Part shown: in pieces, positions 54,707-63,081 of the stretch
Layout: each line of letters begins with the position of its first letter
Numbering within the stretch: position 1 is the first letter of the stretch
From: Pseudoduganella lutea
Lineage (GTDB): Bacteria > Pseudomonadota > Gammaproteobacteria > Burkholderiales > Burkholderiaceae_D
Length of the DNA: 64,000 bases
Direction: 5' to 3'
Assembly (NCBI RefSeq): GCF_004209755.1
Contig: NZ_CP035913.1
Coordinates: forward strand, 2,914,001-2,978,000
Notes under the pieces: model-generated
The model's database searches: none
What the model was told of the DNA's origin: nothing
Seen by the model: only the letters and a program-made list of their open reading frames with translations
Program-made: the position numbers and the translations under genes

Positions 54707-55980
54707 ACACGCATTTTTCCCAATCGACGCTGGACGATCTCGAAACGCGCGATCCGCATGACCGCGAGCGCGACCTGATGCGGCGCCTGCCGGCGCTGGT
54801 GGCGCAGGCGCAGTCGGCGGCTGGATGGGCGCGCATCCTGCATGGGGTGCAAGCATCGGCCATCGATCACCGTGCCGCACTGGCGCAACTGCCCGTCACG
54901 CGCAAGTCGCAGCTGAAGGAACTCCAGCAGCAGGATGCGCCATTTGGCGGGCTGACGAGCACCGCGCCCCGCGCGCTGTCGCGCATCTGCATGTCGCCCG
55001 GGCCGATCTTCGATCCCGAAGGCCGCTCGAGCGATCCGTGGCGTTTCGCGCGGCCCATGTACGCGGCGGGCGTGCGCGCCGGCGGCCTGCTGCAGAACTG
55101 CTTTTCGTATCACTTCACGCCGGCCGCCTTCATGGTCGAAGGCGGCGCCGCGCGCATCGGCTGCACGGTGATCCCGGCCGGCAGCGGCCAGACGGAATTG
55201 CAGGTGCAGGCCATGTCCACCTTGCGGCCGGATACCTATGTGGGCACGCCGTCGTTCCTCAAGCTCATCCTGGAAAAAGCCGCGGAAACCGGGGCGGACG
55301 TTTCGAGCGTGCGGCATGCGCTGCTGTCGGCCGAGGCGCTGCCCGAATCGCTGCGCGCGTGGTTCATCGAGCGCGGCGTGCCGCACGTGTGCCAGGCGTA
55401 TGCATCGGCCGATGCCGGCAGCATCGCCTACGAGACGCGCACCGACGGCGTGCTCGATCCCGGCATGGTGCTGGACGAGGAAGTGATCCTCGAGATCGTC
55501 AAGCCCGGCACGGGCGAACCGGTCGCGCCGGGTGAAGTGGGCGAAGTGGTGCTCACCGTGTTCCATCCCGACTATCCGCTGATCCGCTTTGCCACCGGCG
55601 ACCTGTCCGCGCTGCTGGTCGGCGCGACGCCGGCCGCCGGCGCCCACACCAATGCGCGCCTGCGCGGCTGGCTGGGGCGCGCGGACCAGACGACGAAAGT
55701 GCGGGCGATGTTCGTGCATCCGTCGCAAGTGCACGAGATCGCGCACCGCCACGGCATCGGCAAGGCGCGGCTCGTGGTGTCCGGCACGATCGCCGATGAA
55801 ACGATGACGCTGCAGTGCGAGGTGGACGATCCCGCCGCCAGCATCGCGGCCGATAACGGCGCGGCAATCGTGGCCACCTTGCGCAACGTGACGAAGTTGC
55901 GCGGCGAAGTGTTTTTTGTACAACGCGGCAGCCTGCCCAACGACGGCAAGGTGATCGACGATCGCCGCCGTTATGACTGA
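54703..55980 (+). CDS. PaaK-like (phenylacetate-CoA ligase family) protein with a degenerate ATP-binding motif
   Basis: A 425-residue protein of the PaaK fold. The middle and C-terminal landmarks are there: TYVGTPSFLKLIL, ACQAYASADAG-type region (VCQAYASADAGSIAYETR), FATGDLSAL, GWLGRADQTTKVRAMFVHPSQV and the end DGKVIDDRRRYD with the hinge lysine. The canonical SSGTTG phosphate loop is replaced by ICMSPGPIFDPEG. It may be a divergent ligase or a non-adenylating partner of the first ligase. It is the last gene of the operon. Confidence 0.8.
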   Translation: MNTHFSQSTLDDLETRDPHDRERDLMRRLPALVAQAQSAAGWARILHGVQASAIDHRAALAQLPVTRKSQLKELQQQDAPFGGLTSTAPRALSRICMSPGPIFDPEGRSSDPWRFARPMYAAGVRAGGLLQNCFSYHFTPAAFMVEGGAARIGCTVIPAGSGQTELQVQAMSTLRPDTYVGTPSFLKLILEKAAETGADVSSVRHALLSAEALPESLRAWFIERGVPHVCQAYASADAGSIAYETRTDGVLDPGMVLDEEVILEIVKPGTGEPVAPGEVGEVVLTVFHPDYPLIRFATGDLSALLVGATPAAGAHTNARLRGWLGRADQTTKVRAMFVHPSQVHEIAHRHGIGKARLVVSGTIADETMTLQCEVDDPAASIAADNGAAIVATLRNVTKLRGEVFFVQRGSLPNDGKVIDDRRRYD

Positions 55981-56103
55981 AGGCGCCACCGATACAGAAG
56001 AGACACTCAGCCAGTACCGTTGAAACAGGGCCGGACAACCGCATCGTTATCGCGGATAATTGGCGCACTTTTCAACTGTACTTTCCACGTCATTTTTTAC
56101 CCC

Positions 56104-56676
56104 ATGCAAGAATTTCATCATCAACGGGCCCGTGCGCTGCTGGACAACGCCGAGGAAATCTTTACCGCCCAGCAGGTGTCCGACGCCGTGCGCCAGGTGG
56201 CCGGCGAGCTGAACACGCGCTTCAACGCACTCGAGGAATTCCCGCTCGTGCTTGGCGTGATGGGCGGCGCCGTCGTCTTCACCGGCAACCTGCTGCCGCA
56301 GCTGACGTTCCCCCTCGAATTCGACTATATCCACGTGAGCCGCTATGGCGACGAAGACCGCGGCGGCGAAGTCGTCTGGAAGGTGGTGCCCCGCTCGAAT
56401 GTCGAAGGCCGCACCGTGATCGTCGTCGACGACATCCTCGACGAAGGCGAAACGCTGGCCCACGTGAAGCAGCGCCTGCTCGACATGGGCGCCAAGGAAG
56501 TTGTCATTGTTGTCTTCGCGGACAAGGCGATCGGCAAGACCAAGCCGGTGAAGCCGGATCTGGTGGGTCTCGTCATTCCGAACCGCTTCGTCGTCGGTTA
56601 TGGCATGGATGCCTACAATTACTGGCGCAACCTGCCCGGCCTGTGGGCAATCAACAACACCGATCTGTCAAGCTGA
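56104..56676 (+). CDS. hpt: Hypoxanthine-guanine phosphoribosyltransferase
   Basis: A 190-residue purine salvage enzyme. The PRPP-binding motif is [14 protein letters not shown] (about 110-123), and the flexible-loop and base-binding parts lie in [20 protein letters not shown] and [17 protein letters not shown]. Hypoxanthine or guanine with PRPP gives IMP or GMP. The ATG at 56104 is preferred over an upstream in-frame start. Its last 9 bp overlap the 3' end of the convergent ClpP-like gene. Confidence 0.93.
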   Translation: MQEFHHQRARALLDNAEEIFTAQQVSDAVRQVAGELNTRFNALEEFPLVLGVMGGAVVFTGNLLPQLTFPLEFDYIHVSRYGDEDRGGEVVWKVVPRSNVEGRTVIVVDDILDEGETLAHVKQRLLDMGAKEVVIVVFADKAIGKTKPVKPDLVGLVIPNRFVVGYGMDAYNYWRNLPGLWAINNTDLSS

Positions 56677-57270
56677 GCGGTCCGCATTTCCTCGTTCCCA
56701 TAGCACCTCGTCCACCAGGCCGTACTCGACGGCCTGCGTGGCGGACATGAAGTTGTCGCGATCCGAATCGCGCGCGACCCGCGCGATATCCTGTCCCGTG
56801 CGTTCGGCAAAGATGTGGTTCAGCCGTTCGCGCAGGTGCAGCACCTCCCTTGCCTGAATTTCCACATCCGCCGCCGTGCCCTGCGACCCGCCGCTGGGCT
56901 GGTGGATCATGATGCGCGCATTGGGCAGCGCAAAGCGCTTGCCTTTCTCTCCCGCCGCCAGCAGGAACGCGCCCATGCTGGCCGCGAAGCCCGTGCAGAT
57001 GGTCGCCACCGCCGGCCGGATGAACTGCATCGTGTCGTAAATCGCCAGGCCCGCGTAGACGGACCCGCCGGGCGAGTTGATGTAGAGTGAAATATCCTTG
57101 CCCGGGTCTTCCGATTCCAGGAACAGCAATTGCGCGACGACGAGATTGGCCGATTCGTCCGTCACGGGGCCGACGATGAAAACGATGCGTTCACGCAGCA
57201 GGCGCGAGTAAATGTCGTAGGCACGCTCGACGCGGCCGGTGTTTTCGATGACGGTGGGGATCATGTGCAT
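56668..57270 (-). CDS. clpP: ATP-dependent Clp protease proteolytic subunit, stand-alone paralogue
   Basis: A 200-residue ClpP with the complete catalytic triad Ser98 (AASMGAF), His123 (MIHQPSGG) and Asp172. The N-terminus is short, and the usual tig and clpX neighbours are missing, so this is probably a second ClpP and not the housekeeping one. The start at 57270 ([11 protein letters not shown]) has AGGAG 5 nt upstream. It is divergent from an ECF sigma gene and has a matching ECF-type promoter in the shared gap, so it may be induced by that sigma factor. Confidence 0.93.
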   Translation of the reverse strand: MHMIPTVIENTGRVERAYDIYSRLLRERIVFIVGPVTDESANLVVAQLLFLESEDPGKDISLYINSPGGSVYAGLAIYDTMQFIRPAVATICTGFAASMGAFLLAAGEKGKRFALPNARIMIHQPSGGSQGTAADVEIQAREVLHLRERLNHIFAERTGQDIARVARDSDRDNFMSATQAVEYGLVDEVLWERGNADRSA

Positions 57271-57313
57271 GGCGGCTCCTTTGTATGACTGAATTGGCTG
57301 TCCGTGCCGGCTT

Positions 57314-57340
57314 GACGCTGCACGCCCTGGCGGCGTGACG
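57314..57340 (-). promoter_or_regulatory. ECF-type promoter facing the ClpP paralogue (CGTCACG-N16-CGTC)
   Basis: On the minus strand CGTCACG (57340-57334), a 16-bp spacer and CGTC (57317-57314) have the same architecture as the promoter on the other strand in front of the sigma gene. It lies 44-70 bp upstream of the clpP start. The -35 element differs from the recalled ECF41 TGTCACA at two positions. Confidence 0.55.
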
Positions 57341-57360
57341 GATTTATTTTTCACCAGGGT

Positions 57361-57387
57361 TGTCACGTTTCGCCGGGTTCGCGCGTC
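57361..57387 (+). promoter_or_regulatory. ECF-type promoter of the sigma factor gene (TGTCACG-N16-CGTC)
   Basis: TGTCACG (57361-57367), a 16-bp spacer and CGTC (57384-57387) match, but for one base, the TGTCACA/CGTC promoter I recall for the ECF41 sigma group. It is 22 bp upstream of the start codon of an ECF41-like sigma gene, the expected place for autoregulation. Confidence 0.65.
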
Positions 57388-57408
57388 AACGGCGCAAAGG
57401 AGGATGAG

Positions 57409-58227
57409 ATGAACGATTCCATTGCCGTATTCGAGGCGTCGCGCCGGCGCCTGCTGTCGATCGCCTACCGGATGCTGGGCAGCCTGGCCGAGGCGGAGGA
57501 CGTGGTGCAGGACACGTGGCTGCGCTGGCATGCCGCCGGGGCGGCCGACCTGCAAGCACCGGTCGCCTGGCTGACAACGGTGGCGACGCGGCTGGCGATC
57601 GACCGCCTGCGCCGCAGCAAGCGTGAAACGGCATTGCCGGACCCCTGGCTGGAAGAAGGGCTGCCTTCAGCGGCGGACGATGTCGAACGGCTGTGCGACC
57701 TGTCGTATGGCGTGTTGCTGATGCTGCAGCGCCTTTCGCCCGACGAGCGCGCCGCGTTGCTGCTCCACGAGGTGTTCGACGTGCCGCATCAGGAAGTCGG
57801 CCGCATCCTCGGGCTCAAGACGGAACATTCGCGCCAGCTCGTGCGCCGCGCAAGGGCCCGCGTGCAGGCGGGACCGGTCCGGCGCGGCGCCAGCGCCGAC
57901 AGCGCCCACCTGGCGCATGCGTTCGTCGATGCGATCCGGCGCCATGACGAAGAGGCGGTGGTGCGGCTGGTGCGCGGCGTGGACATCGTCGGCCTTGCCG
58001 ATCACGTGGCGCCGCGCGCATTGACGGCCCGCGGCACGACGGCACGGCTGCAATGCGTCAATGGCGGCTGGGGAGTGGCGGTGCTGCGCTACGGGCGCAT
58101 CGATGTGCTGCTGAGCATCGAGGATGGCGGGAAACTGTATGCGGTGCGGCCGCAGGTGGTGCGGCAATGCGGGCTGGACGTACCGGCAACGACACCCTTG
58201 ATCGGGGCGGCAATGTCTCCCACCTAA
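57409..58227 (+). CDS. ECF sigma factor, SigJ/ECF41-like with divergent C-terminal domain
   Basis: A 272-residue sigma factor. Region 2 (about 8-75: [30 protein letters not shown], quoted by region, and [12 protein letters not shown]) is followed by region 4 (about 105-155: [23 protein letters not shown]). A C-terminal extension (about 160-272) has the SnoaL-like beginning [21 protein letters not shown], but it is shorter than usual and lacks the DGGG and NPDK motifs described for ECF41 proteins. There is no anti-sigma gene nearby. AGGAGG precedes the ATG. Confidence 0.88.
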   Translation: MNDSIAVFEASRRRLLSIAYRMLGSLAEAEDVVQDTWLRWHAAGAADLQAPVAWLTTVATRLAIDRLRRSKRETALPDPWLEEGLPSAADDVERLCDLSYGVLLMLQRLSPDERAALLLHEVFDVPHQEVGRILGLKTEHSRQLVRRARARVQAGPVRRGASADSAHLAHAFVDAIRRHDEEAVVRLVRGVDIVGLADHVAPRALTARGTTARLQCVNGGWGVAVLRYGRIDVLLSIEDGGKLYAVRPQVVRQCGLDVPATTPLIGAAMSPT

Positions 58228-58295
58228 GGCCAATGGGCACCGGGGGTTGTCTGGACTACCATTTTCCGCACAATTAACCCTTCGGAGCGCCTCAC

Positions 58296-58982
58296 ATGAG
58301 CAACCCAAAACTGGAAGTCCTGACCCCGCAAAACAGCCAGCTGATCTTCATCGACCACCAGCCGCAGATGGCCTTCGGCGTGCAGTCGATCGACCGCCAG
58401 GTGCTGAAGAACAACACCGTCGGCCTGGCGAAAGCCGCGAAGGTGTTCAACATCCCGACCACGATCACCACCGTGGAAACGGAGAGCTTCTCGGGCCACA
58501 CCTACCCGGAACTGCTGGACGTGTTCCCTGGCCAGGACATCCTGGAACGTACTTCGATGAACTCGTGGGACGACCAGAAAGTGCGCGACGCGCTGGCCAA
58601 GAACGGCCGCAAGAAAGTGATCGTGGCCGGCCTGTGGACGGAAGTGTGCAACACCACGTTCGCGCTGTGCGCGATGCTGGAAGGCGACTACGAGATCTAC
58701 ATGGTGGCCGATGCTTCGGGTGGCACGTCGAAGGAAGCGCACGACATGGCCATGCTGCGCATGATCCAGGCCGGCGTGGTGCCCGTGACGTGGCAGCAGG
58801 TGCTGCTGGAATGGCAGCGCGACTGGGCGCACCGCGATTCGTACGACGCCGTGATGAAGGTCGTCAAGGAACACTCGGGCGCGTACGGCATGGGCGTGGA
58901 CTACGCCTACACGATGGTGCACAAGGCACCGCAGCGCACCACCTCCCAGCACGAAACGCTGGCGCCGGTGGCGGCGAAGTAA
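58296..58982 (+). CDS. Isochorismatase-family hydrolase (YcaC-like)
   Basis: A 228-residue cysteine hydrolase. The family triad is recognisable: Asp20 in IFIDHQPQM, Lys at about 106-107 in NGRKKVIVAGL and Cys118 in WTEVCNTTFAL, which matches the YcaC subgroup. Substrates are unknown. It lies 68 bp downstream of the ECF sigma gene, on the same strand, and could be co-transcribed, though no sigma-like promoter is seen before it. A hairpin terminator follows. Confidence 0.92.
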   Translation: MSNPKLEVLTPQNSQLIFIDHQPQMAFGVQSIDRQVLKNNTVGLAKAAKVFNIPTTITTVETESFSGHTYPELLDVFPGQDILERTSMNSWDDQKVRDALAKNGRKKVIVAGLWTEVCNTTFALCAMLEGDYEIYMVADASGGTSKEAHDMAMLRMIQAGVVPVTWQQVLLEWQRDWAHRDSYDAVMKVVKEHSGAYGMGVDYAYTMVHKAPQRTTSQHETLAPVAAK

Positions 58983-58989
58983 CAGCAAA

Positions 58990-59011
58990 GGGGGCCGCGG
59001 CCCCCTTCTTT
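58990..59011 (+). terminator. Hairpin terminator after the isochorismatase-family gene
   Basis: GGGGGCC (58990-58996) pairs with GGCCCCC (58999-59005) across a 2-base turn, with A residues before and TTCTTT after. A shorter loop is probable in RNA. Confidence 0.7.
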
Positions 59012-59092
59012 CATCCTCGTCGGCGCACCGGCAAGGTGCCTCCAACCCGAAGGCAAACACTGGGGTAAGCGGATGTATCAGCTTTCGAGAGA

Positions 59093-60046
59093 TCAAAGCC
59101 CTAAACGTTTACGTGCCGCCTCGTACTCCGCCTTCAGCCGCTCGACCATTTCCGCGGTCGTGGGCACGTCGTCCATCAGGCCCACGCCCTGGCCGGCGCC
59201 CCAGATGTCGCGCCACGCCTTCGCGCTGCCGGAGCCAAAGCTCATCTTGGTCTTGTCCGATTCCGGCAGTGCCTCCGGATCGAGGCCCGCGGCCACGATC
59301 GATTTCTTCAGGTAATTGCCGTGCACGCCCGTGAACAGGTTCGTGTAGATGACGTCGGCTGCCGAAGATTCCACGATCGCGTTGCGGTAATCCTCCGTCA
59401 CGTTCGATTCCTTCGTGGCCAGCCAGCGCGAGCCGATGTACGCGAAGTCGGCACCCATCGCCTGCGCGGCCAGGATCGCATCGCCCGTGGCGATCGAGCC
59501 CGACAAGGCCAGCGGACCATCGAAGAACTTGCGCACTTCGCCGACCAGCGCGAACGGCGACAGCGTGCCCGCATGGCCGCCGGCGCCCGCCGCGACCAGG
59601 ATCAGGCCATCGACACCCGCTTCCAGCGCCTTTTGCGCGTGGCGGATCGAGACCACGTCGTGCAGCACGATGCCGCCGTAGCTGTGGATCGCGTCGAGCA
59701 TCTCCTTCGGCGGCGCGCGCAGCGACGAGATGATGATCGGCACTTGGTGTTTCACGCAGACTTCAACGTCGTGCGCGAGGCGGTCGTTCGACTGGTGCAC
59801 GATCTGGTTGACGGCGATCGGCCCCACTTTTGCGCCCGGGTTGGCCGCCTGAAATTCCGCCAGCTCCTTCTGCAGGTCGGTCAGCCACGTATCGAGCAGC
59901 TCGGCCGGGCGCGCATTGAGCGCCGGGAACGAACCGACGATGCCGGCCTTGCACTGCGCCGCCACCAGGGCGGGGCCGCTGGCGATGAACATCGGCGATG
60001 CAATCACGGGAAGGGACAGGTTTTGCAGCACGGAAGGCAAGGCCAT
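59093..60046 (-). CDS. Nitronate monooxygenase family protein
   Basis: A 317-residue FMN-dependent TIM-barrel enzyme. Landmarks are the start LPVIASPMFIASGPAL, the phosphate-binding AAGAGGHAGTLSPFAL, the late GDAILAAQAMGADFAYIGSRWLAT and the C-terminal KAWRDIWGAGQGVG. Members oxidise alkyl nitronates or act as enoyl reductase-like enzymes. The gene stands alone. Confidence 0.92.
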   Translation of the reverse strand: MALPSVLQNLSLPVIASPMFIASGPALVAAQCKAGIVGSFPALNARPAELLDTWLTDLQKELAEFQAANPGAKVGPIAVNQIVHQSNDRLAHDVEVCVKHQVPIIISSLRAPPKEMLDAIHSYGGIVLHDVVSIRHAQKALEAGVDGLILVAAGAGGHAGTLSPFALVGEVRKFFDGPLALSGSIATGDAILAAQAMGADFAYIGSRWLATKESNVTEDYRNAIVESSAADVIYTNLFTGVHGNYLKKSIVAAGLDPEALPESDKTKMSFGSGSAKAWRDIWGAGQGVGLMDDVPTTAEMVERLKAEYEAARKRLGL

Positions 60047-60153
60047 GGTCGACTCGCTGTTGAAGTGGATGGGTTATTCGGACAAGCGATTATAGACTTA
60101 TAAAAGTACGATCGTGCGAATTCTAGATGGAACGCTCTACCAATGCTGAGCAG

Positions 60154-61062
60154 TCAAACGTTCACCAGGTCGTCGCCCTCGACCTTGGCGGCCAGGCCCC
60201 GCACGAGCTGCTTGACGGCCCAGGCGGCGAGCTCTTCCTCGGACTTGTGCAGGTGCCGGCGGTTGGTCTCGACGACGAGCGGGATCGACGCCAGCAGCGC
60301 CTGCACGCCGGCGACGGGAATGCGCTGGCGCTCCAGCAGCAGGAACTTCAGCAGCACTTTGACCGCGTACTCGGCGTTGTTGGAGGGTTTCGAGGACAGG
60401 AAATCGAGCCGCCGGCGCGCCCGCGCCAGCGACGCTTCCACGTCATCGAACATGGCGCCGTGGCCAGGAATCACGAGGCGCACGTCGAGCGAGGCGATCA
60501 GGTCCAGCGTGGCGCCCGCTTCGGCGAAGCCTTCCTCGCCTTCCAGTTCCGGAAAGATCACGCCGAAGCCGTTCTGCCACAGCGCATCGGCGGAGACGAG
60601 AATCCGGTGCTCGGGGCAATACCAGATCAGTGAGTGCGCATGGTGGCCGGGCGCGCCCAGCACGTGCCACGCGAGGTCGCCCGCCATCACCACGTCGCCC
60701 GGCGTGACGACACCGTCGATGGTGAAGCGCGGGCATTGCTGGCCCGTGGCGCGGAACGTCAGCGCATCTTCGTCCCAGTGCCGCACCTTGGTTTCCTCGG
60801 CGGCCGGCACGAATGTGTCGCAGCCGAAGTGCGCCTGCAGCAGCGCATTGCCGCCGCAATGGTCGGAATGCAGGTGCGTGGTGAACAGGCGGTCCAGGCG
60901 GCGGCCCGGCAGCGCGTGCCGTACCAACTCGAGTGTCTGCGGCGCGTGCGTGACATAGCCGCTGTCGATCAGCGCCGTGTCGTGGCGACCGACCAGCAGC
61001 ACATTGTTGGCGGAGAGCCAGCCACGTTCGAACACGCGGATGGAGTCGGGTAAGGTCATCAT
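60154..61062 (-). CDS. MBL-fold metallo-hydrolase
   Basis: A 302-residue metallo-beta-lactamase-fold hydrolase with the dinuclear metal motif THLHSDHCGG (His63, His65, Asp67, His68), a further His in GAPGHHAHSL, Asp in SADALW and His in VIPGHGAMF. It could be a thioesterase or lactonase-like enzyme; the substrate is not readable. The DUF1289 gene lies 24 bp upstream on the same strand. Two adjacent ATGs (61062, 61059) can start it. Confidence 0.9.
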   Translation of the reverse strand: MMTLPDSIRVFERGWLSANNVLLVGRHDTALIDSGYVTHAPQTLELVRHALPGRRLDRLFTTHLHSDHCGGNALLQAHFGCDTFVPAAEETKVRHWDEDALTFRATGQQCPRFTIDGVVTPGDVVMAGDLAWHVLGAPGHHAHSLIWYCPEHRILVSADALWQNGFGVIFPELEGEEGFAEAGATLDLIASLDVRLVIPGHGAMFDDVEASLARARRRLDFLSSKPSNNAEYAVKVLLKFLLLERQRIPVAGVQALLASIPLVVETNRRHLHKSEEELAAWAVKQLVRGLAAKVEGDDLVNV

Positions 61063-61086
61063 ATTTTCAGGGCAGCGGGCGCGGGC

Positions 61087-61290
61087 TCAATCGAACGCGA
61101 TCGTCTGCTCGCGCAAACGCAACTGCGCCCACACGGCGCGCTTGTAGTCATCGTCGGCCTTGCCCCACGCGACGATCTCTTCGATCGTACGCAGGCAGCC
61201 CTCGCAAAAGCCGGTGTCCCGGTTCATCTTGCACAGGCTGACGCAGGGCGATGGGACGGGCGTGGCATGTTCCGGCAATGCAGTTTTCAT
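61087..61290 (-). CDS. DUF1289 domain protein
   Basis: A 67-residue protein with the DUF1289 cysteine pattern: CVSLCKMNRDTGFCEGCLRT (four Cys in a compact knuckle). This suggests a small metal- or Fe-S-binding fold; the function is unknown. It is probably co-transcribed with the MBL-fold gene that follows. Confidence 0.85.
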   Translation of the reverse strand: MKTALPEHATPVPSPCVSLCKMNRDTGFCEGCLRTIEEIVAWGKADDDYKRAVWAQLRLREQTIAFD

Positions 61291-61505
61291 GATGCGGTAG
61301 CGTTCTGGCGAAGCTGTATTCTAGCCGATACAGTGCGACACCCCCGTTTGGCGAATTTGGCTATACTGGGCCAAAAAAGGCCCGTGGATCGCACGGAGCG
61401 CAGAGGAGACGCAGCACGGCACGCTGAACCTGGTTGGTTTTTCCCGCAGTTCTTCAACCGGTTTACAAGTGCTCACTGACCATCCACCAGCCTCCGGGGA
61501 ACACC

Positions 61506-62636
61506 ATGAATGAAGGTCATCACTGGTTCACGCAAATGCGAAAGACGGTCAAGCTGCTGTTCGGCAGCGACCTGCCCGATCTACCCGAATCAGCGTTCAC
61601 GCTGCCTCAGTTGCATGGACAGCAAGGCGCACAACAAGGCTCACAACAAAGCGCACAACCAGGTGCGCGTCCTGGCCCGTACCCAGGCGTCCCGTCGAAT
61701 TCGTCCCCGCACACGCACGCACATTTTGACTTGCCGGCATCCGTGTTCGACACGCCCGCATCGCCTGTCCGGATACCGCCGGGCGCCCATTTCATGAGCG
61801 GCGTGTACGCGAACGACGCCGGCAGCCGCTCCTACAAGCTGTACGTTCCCTCCAGCTGGAAAGGCCAGGCGTTGCCGCTCGTGGTGATGCTGCACGGCTG
61901 TGCGCAGGATCCCGACGATTTCGCCGCCGGCACGCAAATGAACGCGGTGGCCGAGGAACGGCGCTGCTTTGTCGTGTATCCCGCCCAATCGCCGGATGCG
62001 AACAATTCGCGCTGCTGGAACTGGTTCAATGCGCTCGACAACAACCATGGCCAGGGCGAACCCTCGCTCATCGCCGGCATCACGCGCGACATCATGGATA
62101 CCTACCCGGTCGCCACCGGCCAGGTGTACATCGCCGGCATGTCGGCCGGCGGCGCGATGGCCGTCATCGTCGGCACCTTGTACCCGGAACTGTTTGCCGC
62201 CGTGGGCGTGCATTCGGGGTTGCCGTTCGCCGCGGCACGCGACCTGTCGTCGGCCCTGGCGGCCATGAAGCGCGGCGCCGGCAGCGCGCGGACGGTGAAA
62301 AGCGCCGGCCTGCCGATCATCGTGTTCCACGGCGACCAGGATACGACCGTCCACCCCGTCAATGGCGAGGAATTGATGGAGCAGGGCTTGCGCAGCCACC
62401 CGCTGGGGCCGAAGGCCCTGCCTTCGCGGCTGGCCGGGCGCGTGCCGGACGGCCATGCCTACACCCGCACGAAGCACTGGCTGCACGATGGCTCGCCGCT
62501 GGCCGAGCATTGGGTGGTCCACGGCGCCGGCCATGCCTGGTCCGGCGGCAGCCCCGCCGGCAGCTACACGGACGACAAGGGGCCGGACGCGAGCCGTGAA
62601 ATGATGCGCTTCTTCGCGACGGTGCGCGGCGGTTGA
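61506..62636 (+). CDS. PHB depolymerase family esterase (LpqC-like)
   Basis: A 376-residue alpha/beta hydrolase. An N-terminal region of ~90 residues (with a Gln/Gly/Ala-rich repeat at about 38-60 derived from a 12-bp DNA repeat) precedes the catalytic domain. The lipase box is AGMSAGGAM with Ser213, the oxyanion motif is MLHGCAQDPDDF, and the acid and His are in FHGDQDTTVHPVNG and VVHGAGHAWSGG. There is no clear signal peptide, so it may act intracellularly. Substrate: PHB oligomers or other esters. A hairpin GGGCC-A6-GGCCC (61368-61383) lies upstream. Confidence 0.85.
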   Translation: MNEGHHWFTQMRKTVKLLFGSDLPDLPESAFTLPQLHGQQGAQQGSQQSAQPGARPGPYPGVPSNSSPHTHAHFDLPASVFDTPASPVRIPPGAHFMSGVYANDAGSRSYKLYVPSSWKGQALPLVVMLHGCAQDPDDFAAGTQMNAVAEERRCFVVYPAQSPDANNSRCWNWFNALDNNHGQGEPSLIAGITRDIMDTYPVATGQVYIAGMSAGGAMAVIVGTLYPELFAAVGVHSGLPFAAARDLSSALAAMKRGAGSARTVKSAGLPIIVFHGDQDTTVHPVNGEELMEQGLRSHPLGPKALPSRLAGRVPDGHAYTRTKHWLHDGSPLAEHWVVHGAGHAWSGGSPAGSYTDDKGPDASREMMRFFATVRGG

Positions 62637-62649
62637 GGGCGTGGCCGCG

Positions 62650-62916
62650 TTATTGAGGGTGCGGCCGCGCTAGCGCCGCGATATGCGCCTTCAGGCAGTC
62701 CGGGCACCAGCAGCCGACGGCTGCCGCCGTGGCCCGACCTTCCGCCGTACCTTCGCCCATGCCGTCGCCCGCCCCTTCCTGCCGGGGTACCGGGACGGCA
62801 GGCGGCAGCAACGTGCACCAGCACGGCGGTTCGACGGCATCATTGCCCATGTTGCCGGGCTTCCCGTCGGCCATCGCGCAGTGAAAGGTGGCGCCGCAGC
62901 GCTCGCAGGTGCTCAT
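62650..62916 (-). CDS. Cysteine-rich CWC family protein
   Basis: An 88-residue protein with the CWC family pattern: an N-terminal CERCGATFHCAM knuckle, the diagnostic PCWCTLLPP in the middle and CWCPDCL near the end. The eight cysteines suggest metal binding. A longer start at 62952 is open but adds non-family residues; the ATG at 62916 gives the usual MSTCERCG. The linker (about 46-66) is Gly-rich. Confidence 0.85.
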   Translation of the reverse strand: MSTCERCGATFHCAMADGKPGNMGNDAVEPPCWCTLLPPAVPVPRQEGAGDGMGEGTAEGRATAAAVGCWCPDCLKAHIAALARPHPQ

Positions 62917-62970
62917 CGTGCCGAGGCTAATCGATCGTTCGTGAAATGACAACTAATTTGCGGCGGATTT

Positions 62971-63053
62971 GGTTTTATAATGCGCGTCAAAACCACCATT
63001 GCCGGCCGTCACTGGCCGGCGGAAGCGGCCTAGCCTGCCGCTTCGCTGTAAAA
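62971..63053 (+). promoter_or_regulatory. argB upstream region: TATAAT box and two hairpins
   Basis: TATAAT (62976-62981) sits between the inverted flanks GGTTTT (62971-62976) and AAAACC (62989-62994). Downstream are two hairpins, GCCGGCC/GGCCGGC (63001-63007, 63014-63020) and AAGCGGC/GCCGCTT (63023-63029, 63037-63043), and a second TAAAAT (63048-63053). A weak or absent -35 makes the promoter call tentative. Confidence 0.3.
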
Positions 63054-63081
63054 TCGCCCCATACTCTTTACCGGACCCGCC

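Noticed and set aside
54106..55989. A 627-codon open frame opposite the YjbR and PaaK-like genes
   Set aside because: Antisense noise; the plus-strand genes are coupled by overlaps and recognisable.
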